Part shown: positions 51,554 through 59,085 of the stretch, in pieces | Layout: the number at the start of each line of letters is the position of its first letter | Numbering within the stretch: the stretch's first letter is position 1 | Assembly (NCBI GenBank): GCA_030403585.1 | Contig: JAUEPE010000026.1 | Span: 23,458 to 87,457 of the forward strand | DNA length: 64,000 nt | Direction: 5' to 3' | DNA from: Frankia sp. RB7 | GTDB lineage: Bacteria; Pseudomonadota; Alphaproteobacteria; Rhizobiales; Xanthobacteraceae | The notes under the pieces: generated by a model | Seen by the model: only the letters and a program-made list of their open reading frames with translations | The model's database searches: none | Told to the model about the DNA's origin: nothing | Translations under genes and position numbers: made by a program

Positions 51554-53410
51554 GTGATTATTCGGAGAATCCAGGTCGAGGGAGGTTTTTTAGACTCTTT
51601 GGACTTGCGCTTCGAGGAGGGCCTTAATGTCCTGATAGGAGGTCGAGGAACGGGCAAGTCCTCGATCATCGAACTCATTCGGTACTGCTTAGGTGTCCGG
51701 GGATACTCTGACGAGCAGGACAAGCAACGTTCCCTTGAGCAAGCATTGTCTGTTCTCCAGGATGGCCAGGTTACGCTTGACCTCCAAGACGGCGAGAATG
51801 CCTATTCCGTAACTCGTGTTGCGAGCTTCGCGCAATCCGAACCTGAGGGGCTCGACCCAACGCTGCTGCTTCCTCTCATATTTTCTCAGAAGGATGTGGA
51901 ATCGGTCGGTCTGAGCGTCCGCGGCCGCCTGTCGATTGTCGATTTCTTCTCCCGAACGCAAGGCACGTTTCGATCGCAAGAACGACGGCACTCAAGTCAA
52001 ATCGTATCTCTCACCACCGAGATTGGCACGCTCATTCGCGAAGCAGATGCTTTGTCCGAGCGACTTAGCGGAGCGACAAGCATACGAGAAGAATTAACTC
52101 GGGCAGAGGCGAGAGCTGCGGAGTTTTCAAAATCATCAAGCGAATTAGAGAATAAGCAGAAGAAGCTCGATCTACTTGCAGATTTGACAGCGGCATTTGC
52201 CGTACGTGGAGAGTTTTTGCGTCGCGCATCAGAAACTGTTGCGGAATATTTAGAAGGTCTCTCCGGACTGCGGCTGTTCGGGTTTGCGATAGAAGAGTGG
52301 CCGGATGCAACTCAGACCGAGGACCTACTTCGGTCACCGAGGAAGAAACTCGCTACGGCGGAACAGCAACTTGATCGGTCTTACGTACTTGTTTCTGAGG
52401 CGTTCCAAGAGATTGAGGCCGCATTGAAGGAGCTCGAGCGCGAAAAGGCTCCCGTAGAAGAACAAGCGAGAACCATTCGGAGAGAAATCGAAGGACTTAA
52501 GGAAGGCGCAGGGGCAGCGGCACGGCAGCTCGCAGGCATTAGGGAACAACTCTCCCAACTTGACGCGCTGAGAAGCCTTCAAAAACAAAAGCTCGAGCGG
52601 ATAAAGCGATTACAACGGCAGCGTGATAGCGCCATAGATGAACTGGAACAGTTGAGAGATCGTCAATTTGAGGAGAGGACGGGTACTGCTGCAAGGCTCA
52701 CTTCAAGGCTGGGGCCTTCGATACGAGTTCGCATTCGTCAAGCCGCTCAGGTGGGCGAGTTCGCGGGAGCCATAGCGAACGGCCTCAAGGGAAGCGGACT
52801 TCGTTACAACGAACTATCCTCAAACTTGGCTTCGCGCATGAGCCCACGGGAGCTAGTGACAGCTGTCGAAAACTTTGATGACACTTTCATAGCGCGCGCG
52901 GCCAACATCTCGGCTGAGCGCAGTAGTCGTGTCATTTCGCAATTGCGTGAATCCGGACTGGAGTCGGTCGTTGCAATATCATTAGGCGATGTTGCAGATT
53001 TTGAGTTGCTCGATGGGCGCGCGTTCAAGCCAATGGATGCTCTTTCCGTCGGCCAAAGATGCACCGTGGTGTTATCGATCCTTCTACAACATGAAGATCG
53101 GGTGCTCATTGTCGACCAACCCGAAGATCATCTGGACAACGCTTTCATCGCCGACACTCTGATAGAAGCAATTCGTGCTAGAGCGCAGCAGGGTCAACTC
53201 ATCTTTTCTACACATAACGCCAACATCCCTGTCCTTGGCGAAGCAGCGCAGGTAGTTCGCCTCGGATCCGATGGTAAGAGAGGCTTTGTTGTGAACGCGG
53301 AGCCGCTGGATCACCCAAAATCTGTAGAGGCAATCACCAAGATCATGGAAGGCGGCAAAGACGCATTCCGCAAGCGCGCTAGCTTCTATCAACGGTATTC
53401 TAATGAATGA
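51554..53410 (+). CDS. SMC/RecN-like coiled-coil ATPase (first gene of a three-gene operon)
   Basis: 618 residues from a GTG start with AGGAG about ten bases upstream. The N-terminal half-site has Walker A GGRGTGKSS (29-37, Lys35). Residues about 140-420 are mostly coiled coil (for example TSIREELTRAEARAAEFSKS and LEREKAPVEEQARTIRREIE). The C-terminal half-site has the ABC signature LSVGQ (497-501), Walker B LIVDQPEDHLDN (Asp521) and the switch His554 in FSTHNANIP. Gln replaces the usual Glu after the Walker B Asp, with the family variant DQPED; such DQPED ATPases occur in several DNA-linked defence proteins. It would dimerise around DNA or another ligand. The stop overlaps the next start (ATGA). 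Codon use is unlike the core genes. Confidence 0.85.
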   Translation: MIIRRIQVEGGFLDSLDLRFEEGLNVLIGGRGTGKSSIIELIRYCLGVRGYSDEQDKQRSLEQALSVLQDGQVTLDLQDGENAYSVTRVASFAQSEPEGLDPTLLLPLIFSQKDVESVGLSVRGRLSIVDFFSRTQGTFRSQERRHSSQIVSLTTEIGTLIREADALSERLSGATSIREELTRAEARAAEFSKSSSELENKQKKLDLLADLTAAFAVRGEFLRRASETVAEYLEGLSGLRLFGFAIEEWPDATQTEDLLRSPRKKLATAEQQLDRSYVLVSEAFQEIEAALKELEREKAPVEEQARTIRREIEGLKEGAGAAARQLAGIREQLSQLDALRSLQKQKLERIKRLQRQRDSAIDELEQLRDRQFEERTGTAARLTSRLGPSIRVRIRQAAQVGEFAGAIANGLKGSGLRYNELSSNLASRMSPRELVTAVENFDDTFIARAANISAERSSRVISQLRESGLESVVAISLGDVADFELLDGRAFKPMDALSVGQRCTVVLSILLQHEDRVLIVDQPEDHLDNAFIADTLIEAIRARAQQGQLIFSTHNANIPVLGEAAQVVRLGSDGKRGFVVNAEPLDHPKSVEAITKIMEGGKDAFRKRASFYQRYSNE

Positions 53411-54309
53411 TGACGGCCGAGCAATTTAAGGCGCTAATTGCGTCGCGCAGAACGTCTGACCGTCGCCTCGCCGCGCGGGCGGCATTAGCAAACCCGTGCC
53501 TCGTCGACCGATCTATCCTGGAGGGCGCATTCTATCGCGAAACAGTGCCCCAAATTAGGGAACAGTTCGGCGCAGCCCTCGATGCCTCTACGGTAGCAGA
53601 CGCTGTGCAAGATGAGCCCCCTGAAAAGGAAGCGCGGGCAATCTATGACGAAGCTCACGTCCGCGCCACGCGCGAGGTGACGGAGCGAGTTCTGCACCAA
53701 TTAAACCCCTTGATTGGAGACATCGAGCAAGCCGCGTCGAGCGAAGTAGCTGAGTTCGATGAGAGCGCAACCAAGTCACGCATCCTCCAGATAAAGCTGC
53801 AAATCGAGGCCATTACAAAGCTCTATCATGCGGCGAAGCCGGCAAAACTCGAAGAGTTCGATTTGGCGCCCGCTGTCAAGAACTGTCTACCGAACGACCT
53901 CGAGCACGAAAGGTGCACAATTAACTTCATCGGGGAAACTCCGATGCTCGCACTCGGCGATCAATCTTTGATAAGCATCGCAGTAACCTGCGGTCTCAGG
54001 AACGCAATTGAGGCTTGCATCCCCGTCGCAGCCGAAAATTTTAGGCCTCAAATAGTCATTAACTGGGGTGCCACAGATAAGGAGTATTGGATCTCAATCA
54101 TTGACGAAGGTGTTGGGTTCAGGGGCGCCGCCGCGGGCGCATTTGAGCTCGGCGCTACCACCAAAACGGGACACAGCGGCAACGGTTTGGCGACCGTGCG
54201 AACTGCAATGCAATCGCTCTCTGGTCTCGCCGAATTGGTTCCGCAAAAGGATCGCGGATGCGGACTCCATCTAAGTTGGCCAAAGCGAGAGTTAGAGAAA
54301 AGGGCATGA
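53407..54309 (+). CDS. Soluble histidine kinase-like ATPase (second gene of the operon)
   Basis: 300 residues, no membrane segment. Residues 1-80 are helical and HEAT-like (SRRTSDRRLAARAALANPCL). A dimerisation/phosphoacceptor-like helix contains VLHQLNPLIGDIEQAA, close to the H-box consensus H-(E/Q)-L-x-N/x-P-L, with His97. The ATP-binding domain has the N-box GLRNAIEA (Asn199), the G1 box DEGVG (233-237) and the G2 box GHSGNGLA (255-262), so all key ATP-site motifs of HATPase_c are intact. It is translationally coupled to the ATPase gene upstream and lies one base before the receiver-kinase gene, so the three should act together. The sensory input is presumably the ATPase rather than a membrane domain. 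Confidence 0.85.
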   Translation: MMTAEQFKALIASRRTSDRRLAARAALANPCLVDRSILEGAFYRETVPQIREQFGAALDASTVADAVQDEPPEKEARAIYDEAHVRATREVTERVLHQLNPLIGDIEQAASSEVAEFDESATKSRILQIKLQIEAITKLYHAAKPAKLEEFDLAPAVKNCLPNDLEHERCTINFIGETPMLALGDQSLISIAVTCGLRNAIEACIPVAAENFRPQIVINWGATDKEYWISIIDEGVGFRGAAAGAFELGATTKTGHSGNGLATVRTAMQSLSGLAELVPQKDRGCGLHLSWPKRELEKRA

Positions 54310-54310
54310 T

Positions 54311-55741
54311 ATGAATTGCCTTCTCGTTGAGGACGAGCCCAGTCGCATCGAAAGGATTTTACCGGAACTTAGGAAACTGTTCGGCGAGCAAGGCGTGGAA
54401 GTTGCGTCCTCTCGGAGTTCCGCGATCACTTGCTTGACCGAGCAGCCGTTCGATCTGATCATCCTAGATCAAAGAATACCAAGCGCGGATGACGTCCTGG
54501 ATGCGGATGTGACGCACGGTCGCGCGGTCTTCGAGCAGGCGAGAAAGATGGTGCCCGACACGCCGGTCTACTTTCTGACGGGATTGCCGATGGAGGATGA
54601 TTATGTGGACCAATTGATACACGAGGGAACTCGATCAGACATCTTTGGTACTCGAGCTCCGGTGCCCTTGGTCGCGAGATTTCAAAAATCAACAATGTCA
54701 CCGTTCTACGAAGCGGCCGCAAAGTTAGCCTCCGAAGCTCACATAACAGACGAAATTGAGATCAATCGGCGCGGCGCGCAAATATCTTTGACACCGAGCG
54801 AAGCGAGGCTGATCAGGGTGTTCGCTCGTCAGCACAATGGCGTTTGTGCCGATTTGTCAGTATTGGCTGGCGGCCTATCTAGCTCTAGGGTCTTCAGGAT
54901 CGACGTGAGGGACAGTTCGGGCGGCGTGCGGATTTCCTCCGCGTGTAAGATCGGCCCGTCCGATGTGATCGTTGGAGAGATAAGAAGCTTCGAACACGAA
55001 GTAGTTCGCTTGCCAGCTGGCAGCTATGCACCACTAATTCCCGGCACCCTCCCGCAAGTTGGGACAAACCGAGGAGCGTTTTATCGGCTACTTGACGGCT
55101 ATGATCGCTCGCTTTTTGATTTATTGAAGGTATCTTCCAAGCAGGCGGCGACCGTTGTCTCCGCAATCAAAGCGAGCCAGCAACCCTGGTTTCGAAACGC
55201 GCGTCCCGAGCGCCGACGCATCAAAGAGCTGCTCTCGCTGGTCGTCGACAGCAGCAAGATTGCTCAAATCCACGAACAGATTACGACCTTTGACTGGGAG
55301 CCGTTCGAAGAGCGAGAGGTTTTAGTCAATTTCTGCACTCGTCACGGTGACCTTCACGGCGGAAATGTTCTGGTGAATTCAGCCGGCCAGTCGATGATGT
55401 TAGACTACGGCGCGATCGGCGAATACCCGAGTGCATTTGACGCTGTCACCCTCGAGCTTTGCGTTTATTTCCACCCAAATGTGCGAGACATTCTGCTTTT
55501 GGATCGCTCATCCGTTGACATCGATTGGTTTGATCTCGAGCTCTTCTGCGCGCGAACCATGGTTCCTGAATTCACACAAGCCACCCGGGCTTGGGCGCAC
55601 GCCGAAGGGTTCGGAGAACGCGAGATCTTGGCGTGTTGCTACATCTATGCGCTCAGACAACTTCAATTCGACGGAACGGACAAGGTCTTAGCCTTGGCTC
55701 TAGCGGAAGGTATCGTGAATCGTGCCGAACGCAGCTGGTAA
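54311..55741 (+). CDS. Receiver domain fused to an aminoglycoside/choline-kinase-like phosphotransferase domain (third gene of the operon)
   Basis: 476 residues. Residues 1-130 form a response-regulator receiver: VEDE (Asp8), LIILDQRIP (phosphoacceptor Asp53), YFLTG (Thr90) and a Lys in FQKSTMSPF. Residues about 160-476 form a kinase fold: GGLSSSRVFRID is a glycine-rich loop, ACKIGP carries the beta-3 lysine, RHGDLHGGNVLVN is the catalytic loop (His345, Asp347, Asn352) and MLDYGAIGE gives the metal-binding Asp365. All catalytic residues are intact. The output is thus an enzyme, not DNA binding: phosphorylation of a small molecule or protein is predicted when the receiver is phosphorylated by the adjacent histidine kinase. 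Substrate unknown. Confidence 0.85.
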   Translation: MNCLLVEDEPSRIERILPELRKLFGEQGVEVASSRSSAITCLTEQPFDLIILDQRIPSADDVLDADVTHGRAVFEQARKMVPDTPVYFLTGLPMEDDYVDQLIHEGTRSDIFGTRAPVPLVARFQKSTMSPFYEAAAKLASEAHITDEIEINRRGAQISLTPSEARLIRVFARQHNGVCADLSVLAGGLSSSRVFRIDVRDSSGGVRISSACKIGPSDVIVGEIRSFEHEVVRLPAGSYAPLIPGTLPQVGTNRGAFYRLLDGYDRSLFDLLKVSSKQAATVVSAIKASQQPWFRNARPERRRIKELLSLVVDSSKIAQIHEQITTFDWEPFEEREVLVNFCTRHGDLHGGNVLVNSAGQSMMLDYGAIGEYPSAFDAVTLELCVYFHPNVRDILLLDRSSVDIDWFDLELFCARTMVPEFTQATRAWAHAEGFGEREILACCYIYALRQLQFDGTDKVLALALAEGIVNRAERSW

Positions 55742-55765
55742 TATGCGTCTTCCCGCTGCTAAACC

Positions 55766-56944
55766 CTAGCAGCTCAATTTGCGCTCCACTTCGGCTACAT
55801 ATACTTCCAACTGCTGATTGACACCGGCGCCTTCCGCGCCGTGATGAATAAGCCGATGGCACGTCGGGCAAACCGCGCCAACCGACACCGGGTGATCCGG
55901 CCCTCCATCTGCCACTCGCTTGATATGATGAGGCTCCAGGTATGGGCTGCCGTCCTTCCTAAAGAAAGGCGCAGCCTTCTTGCAGGCTTCGCAAATACCA
56001 TTAGCCCGCCTGAGCACATACGCCTTCACCTTGATGCTGCGGGCGTAGTAAGTGCGTTGAGACTCCTTGGAAGGGAATTTCGGCGTGGCCGCCGCGGCGA
56101 GGGCTAGGGCTCTCAATTCAGCAAGAGATTTCTCTTTGAGATATACCTCTTCTTCGCTTGCTTCTGGCGCAGGTCCAACCTCAGCGACCGGAATTAGCTC
56201 GAAGACAATTGCCTTCCGCGACTCGCCTTCCCGATCTATTGCGTCTTTCGTTTCCCAACCGGCGAATGCGAAACATCCCAAGTAGCGATAGCTGCCCTTC
56301 GTCTTGGTTGCTTCGAATAGAAGCAGGTCCCTACCATCAGCCAAATGATCCCGGATAGCTCGGTTGCCCCGAACGAATTCCATATCTCCGCTCTGCCCCT
56401 CGCCGGTGTAGGCGAAGATACCATCAGGTCGCCAACCGTCGGAATAGCCAAATTGCTGGCCCGACTCCCCAGTAAAGAGGAAGACGAAGGGAAAGCCGCT
56501 AGGAGTGGCTATGCCCCCGCGCTCCTGTCCTCCAAATACTTGATGAATGGCCCGCTGCCGGTGGTACAGACTCCCGACCTCAAAAGGGATGCCCACATGC
56601 CGAATGTCGGATGGCTCGAGAACGCGGAAATCGAGCTCTCGAAATCGCTTGGCGACCGTCCTGTCCCCACCTGAGAAGTCGCCGGCCGACAGAGCCTTGA
56701 AATTCCTACCAAGCTTCCCATGGGCGGCACCGGCGATAGCCTTGCTGTCGTAGCGTTTGTCGCTATGCTGGAGGAAATAGCCCCGCGACTTTCCAAATCC
56801 ATACTTAGTCAGGAAGGCGTCGCGCCCGATCTCGTCGAACTCGTTGATGGCCTCGAGAACGGCCGCCTTCGTCAAATCAGGCAGCGCCAACGTCCCCTCC
56901 CCCCTTGCGACCCTACTCCATCCGACCCTAGCATTTGTCGTCAA
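55766..56944 (-). CDS. McrA-type HNH endonuclease with SRA-like domain (modification-dependent restriction)
   Basis: 392 residues. An N-terminal helical domain (AVLEAINEFDEIGRDAFLTK, FGKSRGYFLQHSDKRYDSKA) matches the head domain of ScoMcrA-like enzymes as I recall them. An SRA/YDG-like region follows (FEVGSLYHRQRAIHQVFGGQ, GEGQSGDMEFVRGNRAIRDH, YRYLGCFAFAGWE), which would recognise modified bases. The C-terminus is an HNH nuclease: CEACKK, LEPHHIKRVADGG and CPTCHRLIHHG supply the zinc cysteines and catalytic histidines. It would cut DNA carrying 5-methylcytosine or phosphorothioate. It is convergent with the three-gene operon (24-base gap). Confidence 0.85.
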   Translation of the reverse strand: MTTNARVGWSRVARGEGTLALPDLTKAAVLEAINEFDEIGRDAFLTKYGFGKSRGYFLQHSDKRYDSKAIAGAAHGKLGRNFKALSAGDFSGGDRTVAKRFRELDFRVLEPSDIRHVGIPFEVGSLYHRQRAIHQVFGGQERGGIATPSGFPFVFLFTGESGQQFGYSDGWRPDGIFAYTGEGQSGDMEFVRGNRAIRDHLADGRDLLLFEATKTKGSYRYLGCFAFAGWETKDAIDREGESRKAIVFELIPVAEVGPAPEASEEEVYLKEKSLAELRALALAAAATPKFPSKESQRTYYARSIKVKAYVLRRANGICEACKKAAPFFRKDGSPYLEPHHIKRVADGGPDHPVSVGAVCPTCHRLIHHGAEGAGVNQQLEVYVAEVERKLSC

Positions 56945-56982
56945 CTCCCAAGTCCGATTTTTCAGTCAACTGCAAAATCCGA

Positions 56983-57010
56983 GCTCTGATAATGGAAGAT
57001 TATCAGAGGG
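56983..57010. repeat. 28-bp palindromic direct repeat, left copy
   Basis: The core has arms CTCTGATAAT and ATTATCAGAG around GGAAG and ends in GG. It matches the copy at 61588-61615 in 27 of 28 bases, in the same orientation. Just before each copy lies a related stretch CAGT(T/C)(A/G)ACTGCAAA. This copy lies between the HNH gene and the end of the exported-protein gene at 57015. Confidence 0.85.
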
Positions 57011-57014
57011 GGAT

Positions 57015-57515
57015 CTATCGTTCAGCGAGCTGTCGTGCTCGGTAGGCTTTGATCATCACTTCGGTAACGTCTGCCGGATAGCACAGCGGTGCAGCACCGC
57101 CTGGCCGGCTATAAGCGCTCCGGCCGCCACAAGCCCTGCCGTTGCGCATCCGGTCATCAGGGCAAGCGCAAGGCCGCCCGCCCGAGTGATATGAGCGCCG
57201 GCTTTCTGCAATAACCAGCGCGGCTATGGCGGCAGCAGTCAGAACCGCTGCGGTCTGCTTCGCATTCGAGGGGTCTGATGGGACCCCGGAAGCCGGCACC
57301 GAGTGGGTGGGTCGCTGCGCCCGTGGCGTGATATCCAACGGAGCCAGCTGCCGCGGCAGCGTCGCGTGAGAGGGCTCTGGGCGCGCTTCTGACTTGGCCA
57401 CCTCTGTGGGCTGAGCTGAGATTTGGGCGATCGTGGACGCGAACGGCGGTACCGGCCGGGTGAAACCATAAATGACCAGCGCGGCCGCCAGCACCAAGAT
57501 CACCAAACCACGCAT
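57015..57515 (-). CDS. Exported or membrane-anchored protein with C-terminal cysteine motif
   Basis: 166 residues. A hydrophobic N-terminus (LVILVLAAALVIYGF, about 4-18) is a signal or anchor. The middle is Pro/Ser-rich, with a second hydrophobic stretch (AAVLTAAAIAALVIAES, about 88-105). The C-terminus carries GRPCACPDDRMRNGRACG followed by ...RPGGAAPLCYPADVT, a four-cysteine motif common in short exported proteins of Rhizobiales, from memory. Function unknown. It is the first gene inside the block bounded by the 28-bp repeats. Confidence 0.7.
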   Translation of the reverse strand: MRGLVILVLAAALVIYGFTRPVPPFASTIAQISAQPTEVAKSEARPEPSHATLPRQLAPLDITPRAQRPTHSVPASGVPSDPSNAKQTAAVLTAAAIAALVIAESRRSYHSGGRPCACPDDRMRNGRACGGRSAYSRPGGAAPLCYPADVTEVMIKAYRARQLAER

Positions 57516-57654
57516 CCAGAGCCCCCTCCCTGAGTGGGAAAAGCGTTCCGCTACTTTGGCGCGAGATCGAGCCCCGCCGTCGGATCGATCGTCAGTTGTT
57601 TCATTGGCCTACCCCGGCAGTCATATATTGCTTCAATCAAAGTGACCTAAGTCG

Positions 57655-58368
57655 TCAGCCCGAAAACCAAATACAACTCGAGACAGCACCATCAAAATCA
57701 AAGGGTAGCTTCGCGATAGCTGACACAGGACGTGGTGAGCCATCTACAGCAATAGTCTGCGTCGCCGCTATCCCCTGCTCCAGGTTCTGCTCGTAGTAAC
57801 AACGCTGATAGTAGGGCCTTGATGTATCGGCGAGATCGAAATTCCAACTTGTTACGACGTACCCACTTCCGAAAGCGACTCCCTTGAACACCGTGTATTG
57901 GGTGAAAGGAAGTTCTTTACTGCTGCTGGTTGTGTCTAGCTGTAACTGCTGTTTTGATGGCTGCGGTACGTCGACCTTAAAGTCCCCAACGACGCGCACC
58001 GATGAATTGGGATCAAGCGCCACGGAAGCCTCTTCGGTCAACTTCACAGTCTGTCCCAGGGAGAGGGTCAAGGCTGCATCTGGTGATAGAGTCAGCTCTC
58101 CATCTACCGCAGTATGGATTGTCGCTCGGGAAAAGGCCTCGCTGATGGCCTTGGCTACCTGCTCAGCGGAAGCGGACACAGATTGTGTGGTACTATAGCC
58201 ATAGAAAGCCGCAGCTACTCCTCCGCCAAACAAACACAACGCAGTAGCCCCTCCGGCACAAAGCCACCCGAAGCCAATTGCTTTCGCAACTCTGGCTTCA
58301 GACGCAAGACGAGAGTTAATCACTTGCGCAAAGCCGGCCACGTCAGAATAGTCTTCTGTCTCGCTCAT
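57655..58368 (-). CDS. Membrane-anchored protein, paralogue of its upstream neighbour
   Basis: 237 residues from the ATG at 58368 (MSETEDYSDVAGFAQV). One membrane segment (about 41-62, LCAGGATALCLFGGGVAAA), then an exported domain. Shared features with the 58365-59078 product: a TM followed by 'FYGYS', an 'LSPDAALTLSLGQTVKL / ...LDPNSSVRV' stretch, a 'FTQYTVFKGVAFGSGYV' stretch and a final CIWF. Probably a beta-rich periplasmic domain with cysteines at RCYYEQN and SSCIWF. Its start overlaps the stop of the upstream paralogue by four bases. Function unknown. Confidence 0.75.
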   Translation of the reverse strand: MSETEDYSDVAGFAQVINSRLASEARVAKAIGFGWLCAGGATALCLFGGGVAAAFYGYSTTQSVSASAEQVAKAISEAFSRATIHTAVDGELTLSPDAALTLSLGQTVKLTEEASVALDPNSSVRVVGDFKVDVPQPSKQQLQLDTTSSSKELPFTQYTVFKGVAFGSGYVVTSWNFDLADTSRPYYQRCYYEQNLEQGIAATQTIAVDGSPRPVSAIAKLPFDFDGAVSSCIWFSG

Positions 58369-59078
58369 AGCGCGTCTTTCTTGAACCAGACGCACTTGTT
58401 ATAGGCTGCGGTAATGTCGAATGATTTTGACAGTGTCTTTGACGCTAAACTCTTCTCATCCAATCCGACTTCAATTCGCAGCGCCACATCGGGATTGTCG
58501 CCCTTTTCCTGGTAATAGCAATATTGCGTCGTCGGCACACGCTGAGCGCTGGTTAGAAAGCGCCAACCTGTTTGCACCGAACCCTTCTCGTAAGGAACGG
58601 ACTTGAACACTGTAAAGTTGGCAATCGTCGGCGCTGTGCTTTTCGGTCTTGTGGCACTAGCCTGCGGCACGGAGATCGTCGGCATCTGAATTTTGACCTC
58701 GCCGTCGGCCAGAACTTTCGCATTTGGGTCCAAGTGGACCCGCGACGTCGGGTCCAAAGCAACGGTCTGACCTGGCGCTAGTGCGATCGAATTCGGCTCG
58801 AACTTCACAGTCCCACTCGCAGTCCCGCGAAGGTGGACCTCGGATAGAGACTTCGACAGGGCCGTCGATAAAACAACGAGCGTCTTCTCATTCCGTAGTA
58901 CGAACGAATAGCCGTAGAACCCAAGTCCGACGGCCACACCCAATCCAAGGCCAACGGCTCCGATACCAACGGCCCTCCAGAACCCTGACTTTCCTGCAAT
59001 CAGAAACATCTCAGCAGCGACTCGGCTCTCGACAGAGCCGGCCAGCGTCTCGTTTAGCTTTGAAGGGGGACTCTTCAT
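58365..59078 (-). CDS. Membrane-anchored protein, paralogue of its downstream neighbour
   Basis: 237 residues from the ATG at 59078 (MKSPPSKLNETLAGSV); a longer frame to 59126 exists. One membrane segment (about 36-60, AVGIGAVGLGLGVAVGLGF), then an exported domain with IALAPGQTVALDPTSRVHLD, ANFTVFKSVPYEKGSVQTGW and a terminal NKCVWFKKD. Same length and order as the downstream gene: an old tandem duplication. The stop of the upstream membrane protein lies seven bases before the start, so the three form an operon. Confidence 0.75.
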   Translation of the reverse strand: MKSPPSKLNETLAGSVESRVAAEMFLIAGKSGFWRAVGIGAVGLGLGVAVGLGFYGYSFVLRNEKTLVVLSTALSKSLSEVHLRGTASGTVKFEPNSIALAPGQTVALDPTSRVHLDPNAKVLADGEVKIQMPTISVPQASATRPKSTAPTIANFTVFKSVPYEKGSVQTGWRFLTSAQRVPTTQYCYYQEKGDNPDVALRIEVGLDEKSLASKTLSKSFDITAAYNKCVWFKKDAL

Positions 59079-59085
59079 TTGCTTA

